Below the pieces are notes generated by a model. The model did no database searches, was not told the origin of the DNA, and saw only the letters and a program-made list of their open reading frames with translations. Both the position numbers and the translations under genes were made by a program. DNA of 64,000 bases from Enoplosus armatus (lineage: Eukaryota; Chordata; Actinopteri; Centrarchiformes; Enoplosidae): the NCBI RefSeq assembly GCF_043641665.1, contig NC_092203.1, forward strand, positions 3,348,001-3,412,000. The letters run 5' to 3'. Of the stretch, positions 1 through 11,245 are shown piece after piece. Every line of letters starts with the position of its first letter. The stretch's first letter is position 1.

Positions 1-125
1 AGTCCACTACACGTGTTTGACAGCTTTATGGAGGCCTAGTTTCTTTGCAGATTAAGATGATAAAAAAACATAGGTTTCTAAAATATGATGCATTGTGATT
101 ATGGGTTAAACTACCCCGTATGAAG
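1..125. repeat. Dispersed teleost repeat, truncated by the window edge
   Basis: The first bases (tccactacac, tgacagcttta, tttgcagattaagat, aaatatgatgcattgt) resemble the distal half of a dispersed element I recognise from many fish genomes, whose proximal half carries 'ggtggaatgtaactaagtac'. That proximal part is present in a second copy at 12048-12235. Family class unknown to me; similarity judged by eye. Confidence 0.6.
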
Positions 126-854
126 CAGTTCAACTGAGCGGCACCTTTACCGACCCCAACATGAAAGTACCGTGCGTAATACTGATTCTGCATCAGGAGA
201 CATAAATATTAGACATAAAAGCCGGTTGTCAGCAAGGGTTTTATTTTTAAATGCGTAACAGGAAGTCTTGTATTTCGGTTGGACTGACTTGACAAGAGGA
301 CCAGGTCCTACAGTCGGTGCGTAAAGTTGAAGGCTGCGCAATTGTCATTCAAAATGGCACTAATTGTTGAGTATGATTCAGCAAAGAACACTCAGAATGT
401 AGCCTATCTGCAGAAAAATATCTCTATACATTAATGTGCCAATCCATGCATATATACATCGCCTTAAAATGCCAAATGATTGCACATTTCTTTTCATAAA
501 TAAAGGCTTATGGAAGTTCTTCTAGGCGGAATACATTACAGGCCAACATTACCACACAATTTAGTCATGCATTCCCTTTAAAAAAAATAAAGGTTTTAGA
601 AGCAGATCCATTCATTCGTCTTAGCCCATCAAACATATTAGGATAAGACAGAAAATGTATTTATTTGAAGTCTTTTTTGGACATCATGCAGTCCAAACAA
701 ACATAAAGGTTAAACTGGTCCGGTTTACAGCAGCAGCTATAAGTACATGGCCGAATATTTGAGTCAGACCATGAGGGGTCTTTTCAAAGTCAGAACCAAT
801 GGCTGGAGGCAGGTTCACTATGGTGACATCAAATGACCAACAGCATTGGTCACT

Positions 855-855
855 T

Positions 856-888
<33 letters not shown>

Positions 889-905
889 ACAGACACACAG
901 ACACA
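855..905. repeat. (CA)n microsatellite
   Basis: Perfect CA dinucleotides from about 855 to 882, followed by imperfect AGACAC units. Several spurious ORFs on both strands arise from this tract. Confidence 0.95.
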
Positions 906-1512
906 GACAGAGGGGGAGCAGGAAAAGCAGACAGGGGGCAAAGCAGATAATATATGCAGGAAATGGACCAGAGATGTCTGACGACTGTCGACACCTTCCG
1001 CTCTGAGCCCCCCAGCTGCAGGGACATATTTGATGTCTTGTTTCACGAGGTGGAGAGCCACAGGCCTTGAATTTCGATTCCAACAAATTAAAATTCCGGC
1101 TGTGCACAGGCAATCATTACTCTATTGCATACAGATTTGTCTTAAACGCCTCTTTAGTCTCTTTTATTTCCGTTGAGGCCGCTGCGCACTTGTTCTAACC
1201 ATGTGGGCTTAAGAGCACATCATCTGAATAAGACTATTATTAATGCCTTTCAATGGTTATTTCAAGTTGAGACAGTAAAAAGAGCCGTTGCTCATTGGAA
1301 ATAAAAGCGTCTATTGATTTTGTCCTCAAGCTCCAAAATGTCCCCCGAAGGTACTGAAATACTTCAAAACTGCAGGTTGGGAACTAAGCACCTGGAATTG
1401 GAGCACAGGTCCCACATCCACAACACAGGCTTTTAAGCTCAAGGCGAAGTGGAGAAATCTTCAGAGGCTGGAGACAAGGCTTAGCTGAAGCCCAGCGGTC
1501 ACACTGCAGAAG

Positions 1513-1530
1513 CCCCCCCCCCCCCCCCCC
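1513..1530. repeat. Poly-C run of 18
   Basis: Eighteen consecutive C residues; the opposite strand is G18, able in principle to form a G-quadruplex. Its length is also a likely place for sequencing error. Confidence 0.9.
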
Positions 1531-3101
1531 AAGCAATTTCAATTTGTGCTCAGCTCAGCTTTGACTCCCCAGAACATGGCTCCAGCAGGGCTGCTCGTGT
1601 CTGAAGGTGAGACAGTGCACGAGAAGTCATGAGAGCTGGGTCAAAAATGAAATTGATGTTGAAACTGAGAATGCACCACTCTCGGCAAAGCTGGGAATGT
1701 TCTCATATTTAAATCTTTCAACTGCAGCAGCTCACTGATATGACAATGCAGTAATCATCTGCAAAACAAAACCCTAAAAATAAGTATGCAGAAAGGCATA
1801 CAGAGAACATTATGCTCCCCGACTCTGCTACATGACTGCAGAAATGACCTTTACTCGGGATTAGTACAGTGAACTGTACCTTTAGGCTATGGTGAGCCCT
1901 GCACGACACACTGTCCACATTATGCACTGCAGCTGCTGAGATTAACCTGCCCTGCAGCGCTGCCATGCTTCTCATCACGCTGCATGTTAGTGGACTGCTG
2001 TGTCATACACACGAACCGTACGGTAAATGAGTCAGTCCATCATTAGCTGCCTTCAGACTGTTTCTGATCAGGTAAGAACTGAAACATGAAGGCTGTTTTC
2101 TGAGTGCTTCTGTTTAATTACGTAGAGGGAAATCTAAGCAGGGGACAAGAAGTATGGTGGCTTTCAGAGCTCAAAGCACTTAAGAAAACACGTGCAAATA
2201 GACAAAACACAGGCTATCGAGTTCAATATCTAACAATGAACTGTATTTCATAAACTGATCATATGGCTTTTACGTTAAATCTTAATCTGCAAAGTAACTA
2301 GCTATACCGTGATTAGCAAAACATGCTGTAAAATGTCACTGGGTGTTTGTGTTAATCTGTGTGGGAAACCTTCACTGAGCCACAACAATGAGAACTTGCA
2401 ACATCAGCTCCTGTCTCAACATGTGACCCTAATCCCCGGTGAAGGGCACTGAAGACACCTCCGCCCTCGAAAGCACAGAGCGAATGTCTTCCTCCATATA
2501 GCATTTTGACAGTGAAGTCCCGTCAGATGTTAGCATAGCTGTACCTGTCCACCTCAGGCTAACCGTTCATGACCATGCCTTAGTTCTCCGCCACTATATT
2601 TCTCATCCAACCAATTTACATACTGAAAAAGCACGATTGAATATGCTTCACCATCATTAACTGGACCAAGAATATGTAAATAATAAAACGACGAGTGCGT
2701 TTTGTCTACTTCATCCATGTGTTCTCATCCTGGTGACCTCAAAGTGCCTTGTGGTTCTAGCTCCTTCCATGGTTTGAAAATAGAAGAAAAACATTAAAAT
2801 CAACATGAGTCTAAATGTTGGGTTTATGATCATCTACGAACCTGAAAACGACAGCAAAGGCCAGATCCAGCTCACCTGGCTTATTTTTCGGTAAACTGTA
2901 GTCAACTGAGATCTGCCCCGATCAGAATAACGACAGTTGATTTGACTTGTAAGATGAATGGGTTACCACACCAGGAGATACCAGAAATCCATACCAATGA
3001 AAAATCTCAAAATCAGATATGTATGTCAAGGACTGTGACCTTAAGCGGTGTAAACAAACATGGGGCTATGGCCGAAAGAGCAAGAGAGAGGCATGCGTTC
3101 G

Positions 3102-3102
<1 letters not shown>

Positions 3103-3134
<32 letters not shown>

Positions 3135-3157
3135 TGTGTGTGTATGCTTGTGTGTGG
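3103..3157. repeat. (GT)n microsatellite with interruptions
   Basis: About 14 GT units followed by imperfect GCTTGT/TATGCT-interrupted repeats. The neighbouring ORFs in all frames are products of this tract. Confidence 0.95.
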
Positions 3158-3639
3158 TGACACTGATGCAGCGCTGCGAGCCGAGGGGATTCAACCTTTT
3201 GCAAGTGGCAAAGGCAGACATGATGAAGTCATGTTGACAGTGTGTAACCTGCGGCCAGGCATCTTTTTAACACGATTTTTTTTTATGCTAATCCCAAGGC
3301 CAGTTTATCAAATACACCAGTTCAAAAGCAGGAGGTGGAGTAAAGGAGGGGGGGGCAAGAAGTTTACAGCCATGCTAGCATCACATAGGTGCAGCGGTGC
3401 TTTGAGCTAAATGCTAACATTTAGCACACTTTATTCTGGTTTGGATATGTTGTCTTCTCTTTCTCCTCTATTTCCCTCCTTCCCGTTTTTTGTAAATGTA
3501 TCTGTAAAGCAGTGTTTTGACAAGTGCTATATAAATAAAGTTTTGCTCTTGTTGTAATGTGGGCGGTTTATGTTTCTGGACGACATCCATGTATTTCTCA
3601 GGTCTTGGAGCCCAACGCTGCCCCTGTTTTATCTACTGC

Positions 3640-3736
3640 GCGCACGTGGAGGCGTGACTAGGGCGGGGCTTTGGCCGATGGCGTCATCTTATCAGGAAGA
3701 AACGCACCAGTTTACAGCAAGCGGAGAGAAGCGGGG
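3640..3736 (+). promoter_or_regulatory. steap3: steap3 proximal promoter and probable non-coding exon 1
   Basis: A GC-box (GGGCGGGGC, 3661-3669) lies just before a GATA motif on the minus strand (plus-strand CTTATCAG, 3688-3695) and an overlapping Ets-like AGGAAG (3694-3699). A consensus 5' splice site, GTGAGT, begins at 3737, so the transcribed first exon probably ends at 3736. The transcription start is not visible and no coding frame is assigned. GATA sites fit a gene known to serve iron uptake in erythroid cells, but function here is inference. Confidence 0.55.
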
Positions 3737-4502
3737 GTGAGTACGTTAACTCTAAACAAGTAGTAATATCGCTGTAGGTACTAACAGAAGCTGAAATGTT
3801 TAATATAAGCTATTACTTTACCCAAATGTGCGTGTATGTTAGCCTGCGTCGTCCTGTGTGTCGAGGAGAGGAACTTTATTCGGAGGTAAAGTTTCCACGA
3901 GTTCAGTCAAGGACAACAAGCAAGGTGGCTTCAATCGCTTTTCTGTTTTGAAGAGAATATCAATATAGATTTCTGGGCAATTTAAAGTTTTATCGCTAAC
4001 AGGTCAGCTTTAATACATAACACGACATTACCTGAAACGGTTTCTGAATAGTCGCGGCTTTCTGGTGAATTCGGCATATAGCAGGGTGATTAACAAAGCA
4101 GCAATTTTATAAAATGTACTTTTTTTTTTTGCTATTTCCACTGCTAATGATGACCGCGTTAGAGTGTGTGAGTTCGGAATGAAGATTTGCATGAATGTCA
4201 GAAATCTATATTATGACTAATTTTCTGCTGGATAGACACGTTACAGAGTTGCTGCTGTCTTCTGGGTGCGTAATATCCATATATACTATTATTGGATGGC
4301 CACTCGTTGCTTTGACAATGCAGAGGTACGGATCTAGGACATGTTAATTGAGACACAGAGATAATGGGAATCCTACTTCTGTGTTCTAAAAAAGAGCAGA
4401 CAAATGGCAGATAGACACAAACCTAACCTCACTGTCCTAAAACTGCATGTTAAACACGTCTTCTTTTTTTTTTCTTTTTTCTATTAATTACTTTTATTTT
4501 AG

Positions 4503-4559
4503 GTCCCATGCTGGATGAAGACGCAAGTCTCTTCGGTATAGACTTAACAATCAGTGTCT
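4503..4559 (+). other. steap3: Probable second 5'-UTR exon of steap3 with an upstream ATG
   Basis: A long pyrimidine tract and TTTTAG precede 4503, and a near-perfect donor (GTAAGTA) starts at 4560, so the 57 bases look like a real exon. It contains an ATG at 4508 whose frame, if spliced to 4729, continues to a TAA at 4770-4772. This gives a 31-codon upstream ORF overlapping the main start at 4745 in another frame. Splicing is predicted only. Confidence 0.5.
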
Positions 4560-4744
4560 GTAAGTAAATAACGAGTAAATATCAACAACATCTTAATGTC
4601 TGATTAAAGATTCTTTGCTTTTTAGTCTCCTTTCTGTTTCTTTACTGTACATTTTAGGAGCTAGTTGAGGTCATATGGATGTAAATAAACATAAACCAAA
4701 AAACAATGAGCATGTCTTCTCTCTTTAGATTTGTCATTCTCATC

Positions 4745-7545
4745 ATGCCTGATGAGATGTCGAGGCCTTTAATCCGAGGCAGAGGTGAAGGAGGAGGCTC
4801 CAGACATCTTGAAGCCTCCATGTCTGAATCGGGCACTCCGGTCATTGGCATTCTGGGTACTGGCGACCTGTCCCGCTCACTGGCAAGAAGGCTGGTGGCC
4901 TCCGGCTACCAAGTGGTGGTGGGGAGTCGAAACCCCAAACGCTCTGCGGCTCTGTTCCCTGAAGAGGCCGAGGTGACACACACAGTGATACTGACACTCA
5001 CATTCACACTCACCATGTAATTGGTGCTTTTGTTTCTCCCCCTATGGTGATAATTATGTATCTACTGACTTTATCCACCAGGCATAATAACAGTTGTTAT
5101 TATCCTGAATAGATGCATAACAGATAATCTTAGTTAAAGATCAGAGGCAATTGTGGTATGGGAACAGAAGAATTCTGAATAATTCTCTCTATCAGATGTC
5201 CAATATTTTACTGGCAGTGCATTTTGTAGACAGCATCTGCCTATATGGGAATATGAGATATTCTAATTCATATACAAAAAAGAGCTGCATGTTTTCTGAG
5301 GCAGTTTTCTGATGACAGAGTCACAACAGAGCTAAATTGTTCTTGTAATTGACATTATAATGAACACAATTTTCTATTCACATAAAATATTAATGTATGA
5401 AGAGCTAATATTTGCAATTCTAATACATTGTCTATCATTTGGTCTGACATTTTGCAAAATTCATTTTCCTGCCGAGAGTTAGATGAAAAGATTGATACCA
5501 TTCTCACGTCTGTACGCTAAATATGAAGACTGGAAGCAGGGAAAACCGCTAGCCTGGCTCTCTTACAATTCTTTACTATTCTATTCTATATCTATACTTT
5601 ACTCTATTACTATGTTTTGGCCGGACATAGCTACTCTTCTTTAACTCCTGATTTGGAGTAAATGGAGATCTTCGTCTTCCAGGTGACGTCCCAGATGGAG
5701 GCAGCCAGCCAGGCAGACCTGGTTTTTGTCGCTGTGTACCCTGAGCACCACTCCACGCTGGTGGAGCTGAAGCCGACGCTAGCTGGAAAGACACTGGTGG
5801 ATGTTAGCAATGGTTTGAGGATCAACCGAGACGGGCCTTCGAATGCCGAACAGCTGGCTGACCTGTTTCCAGAGAGCTCTGTCGTCAAAGGGTTTAACAC
5901 CATATCAGCCTGGGCGCTCCAGATGGGACCTCGGGATGGAAGCAGGCAGGTAGGATACATCAGCTGCCCTTTGTAGTTTAGATTAATGGAGGTCCAGTGA
6001 TAATTGGACATGTATTTGGTGAAAAAGGAGGATGGAGGAGTCCAGATTTAAAAGTTTCTAAAAAAAAGTTATCTTTTTTTCTCCAGGTTTTCCTGTGCAG
6101 TGACAGCAACAAGGCCAAGAGATCAGTGATGCAGCTCTGCCGTAGAATGGGCTTCGTCCCCATCGATATGGGCCTCCTCTCCTCTTCTCTGGAGATCGAA
6201 AACCTCCCCCTCTATCTATTTCCCTCCTGGCGCATCCCAGTCCTGTGCACCCTGTGCCTGTTCATCTTCTTCTACCTGTACAACTTCCTCCGTGACGTCC
6301 TACAGCCCTACGTGACAGCAGGGAAGAGTGTTTTCTACAAAATGCCCATCGAGACTGTTAATGTCACTCTCCCCTCCGTGGCCTTGGTGATGTTAGCGCT
6401 GGTCTACCTGCCTGGTTTGTGCGCCGCTTTCCTCCAGCTGTGGCGGGGCACCAAGTACAACCGCTTCCCTAAATGGCTGGACCGGTGGCTAACCACGAGG
6501 AAGCAGTTTGGGCTGTGTAGCTTCCTGTGTGCTGTTCTGCATGCCATCTACAGTCTGTGTCTTCCCATGAGGAAGTCTGCCCGCTACAAACTGCTCAACA
6601 TGGCTTTTAAACAGGTGAGAGAAACAGGCAGAGGAGGGACCGTCTCAGTATGTAGTGTATGCTAAATGGACACATTGAGGATTTTGGTGTGTCGTCCAGG
6701 TGCAGGCGGACTCGTGGGACGACAGCGAGGTGTGGAGGATGGAGCTGTACCTTTCGGTGGGCATCATGGCCCTCGGGCTGCTCTCCCTGCTGGCTGTCAC
6801 CTCGCTGCCCTCAGTGGCCAACACTGTCAACTGGAGGGAGTTCAGCTTCATACAGGTACACGCAAACACAAGCACACATACATGCAGCGATGTACTAGTT
6901 ACATAGAAAATAAAGAAAAGTAGAATTGAATGTTTCCTCCTTAAGTGCATTTTTTTCCTATAAATATAAATACAAGAGGATTTATTTCTTGGATACGGGA
7001 CAGGTAGGATTAATACAGAATGATGGCCAAAGATTGACACACAGTCGTGACACATAAACGTACAGACAGACTTGCTTACAAACAGGCATCATGCTAATGT
7101 GCAGACAGATGCATGCTATGTCCCCTACACGGTCTTGCAGTCACACACATACAGACTTGGTTTGCGCTCCTGCAGCTGCCCCAGATTTGGCGTTAAACTT
7201 GGGCTGTGACAAAGCCATCAGGAGTGTTGTGACTCAGTACACAGACACACACACTTCCTCCTCTCCTCTCCTCCGCGACTTCCCCCGTCGTGGCCTCCAT
7301 TTCTCCAGGACTCGCGGTTCTTTCATCTTTCCGTCAAACTAATCCGGTGGCCGACAGATTAGTCATGTGCCGACAGCCGGCGCGTTGAAAGGCGACTTTC
7401 AGCCCAGCACATCTAGACCTGCTGCCCGCAGCTGCGGGACAGTGTGTTCATGTGTGTCGGGTATTATCTGTACGTGCCTGTGCGTCGATGAGGTAGTGTG
7501 TGCATCCTTGTTTATGTGTATAGAAATATCTGTGTGTGTATTGTT

Positions 7546-7580
<35 letters not shown>

Positions 7581-9244
7581 TACTTTGCAAAATGGTCATT
7601 GAAATAAATTACATTTATTGCTAATGTAAATGAATACCTACCCCTCCCCCAAGTTATGGTACAAGAGGCCTATAAGAGGTTACTGGTCGTCATTATTTGT
7701 GACATGAGGTCCCAGTTGCAGTCTTGACAAGAATCCTCGTAGTCAGTTATGTCTTGCTGAGCTCTTTGTGACACCAGAGAACATAATAAGGTTCATGTGC
7801 TGCATGACCTGCTGCCACTCACCACACTTTGATTTCCCCATGTGGGTCCGTGTAACGATGATGATGCAGGATGACATCACCACCTGTCTGATCAATTAAT
7901 GACCTGTCAGTCCAAATGACTTCATGTTCACAGCTCCTGGTCTGTATGTAAGAAGAAGAACGCGAAGTGCAAGGCCACACTGTGTTACAGTTATAGCAAC
8001 ATTACATAAAATGCCACGTATATTGCCGTCATATGACAAGTTTAACTTTACAGAAATGGCAAAAATGTGGAGTGGATTAGTCTTAAGTAATGCTCTAATC
8101 TCAGACCTGCAGAGCAAATCGGCAAATTAAGTGTTCCAGGTTCACGTTGATATGGGATAAGGCTGGCTATTTGCTATATTTTGGTTTTGTTCAACAGCTT
8201 CCACGAATAGACCAAAACCAACAATACTTTCCGAATTCCCCAGCCTGTCTGTGGCCCTCAGCCCCAAGCCCATTTAGCTCTACTGAAGACATAGATCTTT
8301 AGAAATGGGTCACAAATATAAAGCTTCATTGAAAAAAGGCGAAATAGTTTTCCAGTTTGTTAGTTAACAAACGGGGAAATAGTGCATTTGTTGGGGACTA
8401 TTTTCAACAGCGGAATAATACAGGAGTGGATATATATATATATATATATACCTACTTTAAATACCACAAGACTTTTTTTCTGCATAGATGGACACACTCT
8501 CCACTACTGATGATAGACCTTTTTCACGTCAAAGCAGGAAAAGCACAGGCATGCTCTTGTCAAGTGGAAGTAATTATGATCCACTCTACCCAGTTAGTGT
8601 GTGAATGAGGTAAAACGAGGCTATTTTTAACCCCTGGCCCCTACCCGAGTCAACCTTGGGAAGTTTTTGTAATTAGTGGGCCCTGAAGGAACAGTTTATG
8701 GCTCACACACACACACACACGTGCATACACTAGTGGGGTTCATTCAGGTCACGAGTGGTAGGTCAGTGTGTTTCCTCAGGGTCTGCATTAGCCTGTAACA
8801 TAATGAGCTAATGTAGTGGACTGGCTGGACTGCTATGAACTGAAGAGGAGTCTATTTTTCTTAAACAATGTGGGTCATAAATATTTAGAGGACCGGACGA
8901 TTGTCATGGCACATTCCTGATTCCAACCTGTGACACCCTTCTTTCACCACCTGCAGTCCTCAGTCGGTTACTGTGCCTTGTCCATGGCCACCCTCCACAC
9001 AATCCTCTTTGGCTGGGGCCGCGCCTTTGACCTGGCCCAGTACCGCTTCCACCTGCCTCCCACCTTCATACTGGTCCTGATTCTCCCCCTCACGGTTCTG
9101 CTGGGCCGCCTGGCTCTCTTCACGCCCTGCGTGGCCCGGCGGCTCGGCCAAATCCGCCGCGGCTGGGAGAAGAGCCGACACATCCGCTTCACCCTGCCGG
9201 ACGAGGACTGCCGCAACGGGCTGGAGGATGTCAGTAACGTGTGA
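4745..9244 (+). CDS. steap3: Metalloreductase STEAP3 (ferrireductase), five coding exons
   Basis: Endosomal NADPH-dependent ferrireductase that converts Fe3+ released from transferrin to Fe2+. Coding exons: 4745-4972, 5683-5949, 6087-6614, 6700-6855, 8957-9244; all junctions are GT-AG, phase 0, giving 488 aa, the human length as I recall it. The N-terminal F420H2:NADP+ oxidoreductase-like domain (about residues 32-200) shows the dinucleotide-binding GTGDL at 38-42 and SRNPKR at 61-66. About 208-465 is the six-helix ferric-reductase-like domain, with the two haem-ligand histidines at H317 (VLHAIYS) and H407 (TLHTILFGW). The start is the ATG of MPDEMSRPL, which resembles mammalian STEAP3. YLPPTF-type sequence appears as HLPPTF, and the protein ends DVSNV. 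The match to STEAP3 is closer than to STEAP2 or STEAP4, and the dbi-sctr-cfap221 neighbourhood agrees. The last intron (2.1 kb) holds AG, TA and CA repeats but no exon that I can see. Confidence 0.96.
5466..5563. repeat. Fragment of palindromic MITE-like repeat in steap3 intron
   Basis: The segment contains 'gagagttagatgaaaagatt', 'cgtctgtacgctaaatatga' and 'gaagactggaagcagg', matching one arm of the element that is complete at 14161-14632. The middle part between 'ctaaatatgaag' and 'actgg' and the whole other arm are missing. Confidence 0.7.
7549..7578. repeat. (GA)n microsatellite in steap3 last intron
   Basis: About 14 uninterrupted GA units. Confidence 0.95.
8430..8450. repeat. (TA)n microsatellite in steap3 last intron
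   Basis: About 10 perfect TA units. Confidence 0.95.
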
Positions 9245-10530
9245 GGATCCAGACAATAAGGTGTAAAAGTAGAGCTCTTGTGTGCACTCATGAATATAAA
9301 CTCAACCACACTCACACAGAAGATAAATGATTTATACATCGCTATGGCCCGCTGAGAGATTTCAGGTGTATGAGTTTCTTTTCGACAAATTAGCTGGCAA
9401 TTCCATACAGGTATTTGACCAGTAGAGCCGTCAACCGTATTGCACTATACATGCTCAATAATGAGTATTTAGTTGGTCCTTATGCTTTTTATTTTAATTT
9501 ATTGTTGAGTTGTTGAAGAACAACATTACCTTCCGCTTTCATTCATGTAAAACAGTCACTGTTACACTTGTAATGAACCTGCTGAAGGCTTTTGGAACAG
9601 AAGCAGTACAACTGAATTTTGCATAAGTTCATAAATGAGTCTTTACCAAAGATTTCTCCTCTGATCATCAGACGTAGTCTTAGTCTCCCTCTTTGCTTAT
9701 GCATTCCTGTCATTTAAAGGTTTTGAAGCTTTCGTTTATGCAGCGCCGGTTTTTGTCAGCCAGCCCTTCGTCCTGTTTTGTTCACATGCTAAAATGAAGC
9801 TGACATGGTGACATGGTCAGTGTTTCATGTAGTTTTGACATTTTATTTTGCAAAGGCTTTGAAAATCCAATGTGCTGTCATCGTCATTCAAACTGTTAGG
9901 GACTGTATGGAAATTATTGGAGTGGGGAGGGGGTTGAACTGTATATTTCGCGATTTAAAAAGAGAGACCCTCATTGGCAGCATTATTAATATTTTCTTTT
10001 GACTGAAGAAAACTGTCTCCCCCTAATGTGTCCGATTGATACACCATAATTAAACTATTTTGATCAAGGGAAGGCTGAATTAGAATATGAATACAGGGAA
10101 AGAAAAAAAGTCAGACTAGATTCCCTTCAACAAAAATACTAATTACAGTATCCTGTTTCTGACCCCCCCTCCTCCCTAATCATATTTGTACAGTCCTCAT
10201 GTGTTTAGAAACCCAAAGTTTTTTCATTGTTACAATTTTTTTAGTGCTGTACCCGCTGATAAGTGATCAGTACACAGCGGCTGTTACAGAACTTCTTGTA
10301 TTGAAAAACAGTTTGCTGCTGTTGTGTGATTTCAGCAATTTATTATACGAGTTTGTTTTTTGTGTTCTTGCCAAAGGTGATTCTGTTACATGAAAAATAG
10401 ACGTTTTCTGAATCTAAATTAAGATGTCATCGTAGTGTTCTGAAATGTAAAGATTTTTAGAGTAAAGGCAGGAATGTAAAGATCTCAAACAGAGATTTCT
10501 AGAACACAGAATAAAGCTTTTTTTTTTTTT
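9245..10530 (+). other. steap3: Probable steap3 3' UTR with poly(A) signal
   Basis: The sequence after the stop is AT-rich and has no exon-like open frame. The clearest poly(A) signal is AATAAA at 10510-10515, followed by a T-rich tract; cleavage would fall near 10525-10535, giving a 3' UTR of roughly 1.28 kb. Earlier cleavage cannot be excluded. Confidence 0.6.
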
Positions 10531-11245
10531 CCATCATTGTACTTATGTCTTTAATACAGTGGTTTGTTGATGTGGGGCTCATTGAATTGTCCAAATGTAT
10601 TCATCAGCCTCATGTGAGGACTTCTGAAATCAAACATAACTATCTTTATTATTGAAAGAAAATCAAATCAAAGGTCAATCTAATCTCAGGCCGACTCAAA
10701 GTGTTCGACAGCAATGAATCCATGTGATCATTAAATGTGTGGATGCTGCCATCTTGTGGTGGTAAAAAAGGATTCACACACCCTTTTTAAAATTGTCAAA
10801 AACCCTTCTTGCCAGATGTGTAAAAGAGGCTTTAAGTTAGAATATCTGTTTTGCAGTGTAACTGGAAACCCCCAGTGTTACCTGTCCACTGCATCTCCTT
10901 TAACTTGTGACAGAATCTTCAACCCAAATGAACTAACATGAGTATGATTATTGTGGAATACAAGTGGCAATTATCAAACACTTTAACCTCAAGATCCAAG
11001 ATATAATGTGTAACAAAACATACAAAACTAAAGTTGTCATATCAACCTTATTGCCATTCATTTAAGAATTGTAGAACTGAGTAACACACCTGCTGTCGTC
11101 GCGGACAGTGAAAGAAACTACCTCCCACGCTATTTTCCACAACGAATCCCAACAGCAGCAAACAACATTACTGCGGGACGAGTCGGACGAGTACTGGGGA
11201 GTTTAGTTCAGAAGCAGCAAGGTGTGCCTGCGTCTCACAGCCGTC
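10531..11245. other. steap3-dbi intergenic region and dbi 5' region
   Basis: No exon is recognisable. From memory, C2orf76 sits here in mammals, and I see none of it. From about 11090 the sequence becomes more GC-rich and includes the presumed promoter and 5' UTR of dbi. No TATA box is evident. Confidence 0.5.

Larger units (their letters stand above)
126..3600. other. Upstream flank of steap3, no gene supported
   Basis: No open frame here has flanking splice signals or recognisable protein similarity; the short ORFs are mainly translations of CA/GT repeats. Contents seen: a (CA)n tract near 855-905, an 18-base C run at 1513-1530, a (GT)n tract at 3103-3157, a short copy of the 'gagctaaatgctaac' repeat at about 3392-3432, and a tail-like 'gctatataaataaag' at about 3527-3541 that resembles the end of a dispersed repeat. 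AATAAA-type hexamers occur, but with no gene to attach them to. Confidence 0.6.

Noticed and set aside
818..1113. Several overlapping open frames around the CA repeat
   Set aside because: They are low-complexity translations of (CA)n/(GT)n; no splice or similarity support.
3013..3410. Open frames around the GT repeat
   Set aside because: Same reason; all contain VCVCVC or HTHTHT stretches.
4535..4565. Iron-responsive element in the steap3 5' UTR (CAGTGT loop)
   Set aside because: The loop-like hexamer is present, but the flanks do not pair into the required stem with a bulged C.
6645..7055. 136-codon minus-strand ORF
   Set aside because: It lies opposite steap3 exon 5 and its intron; no recognisable protein.
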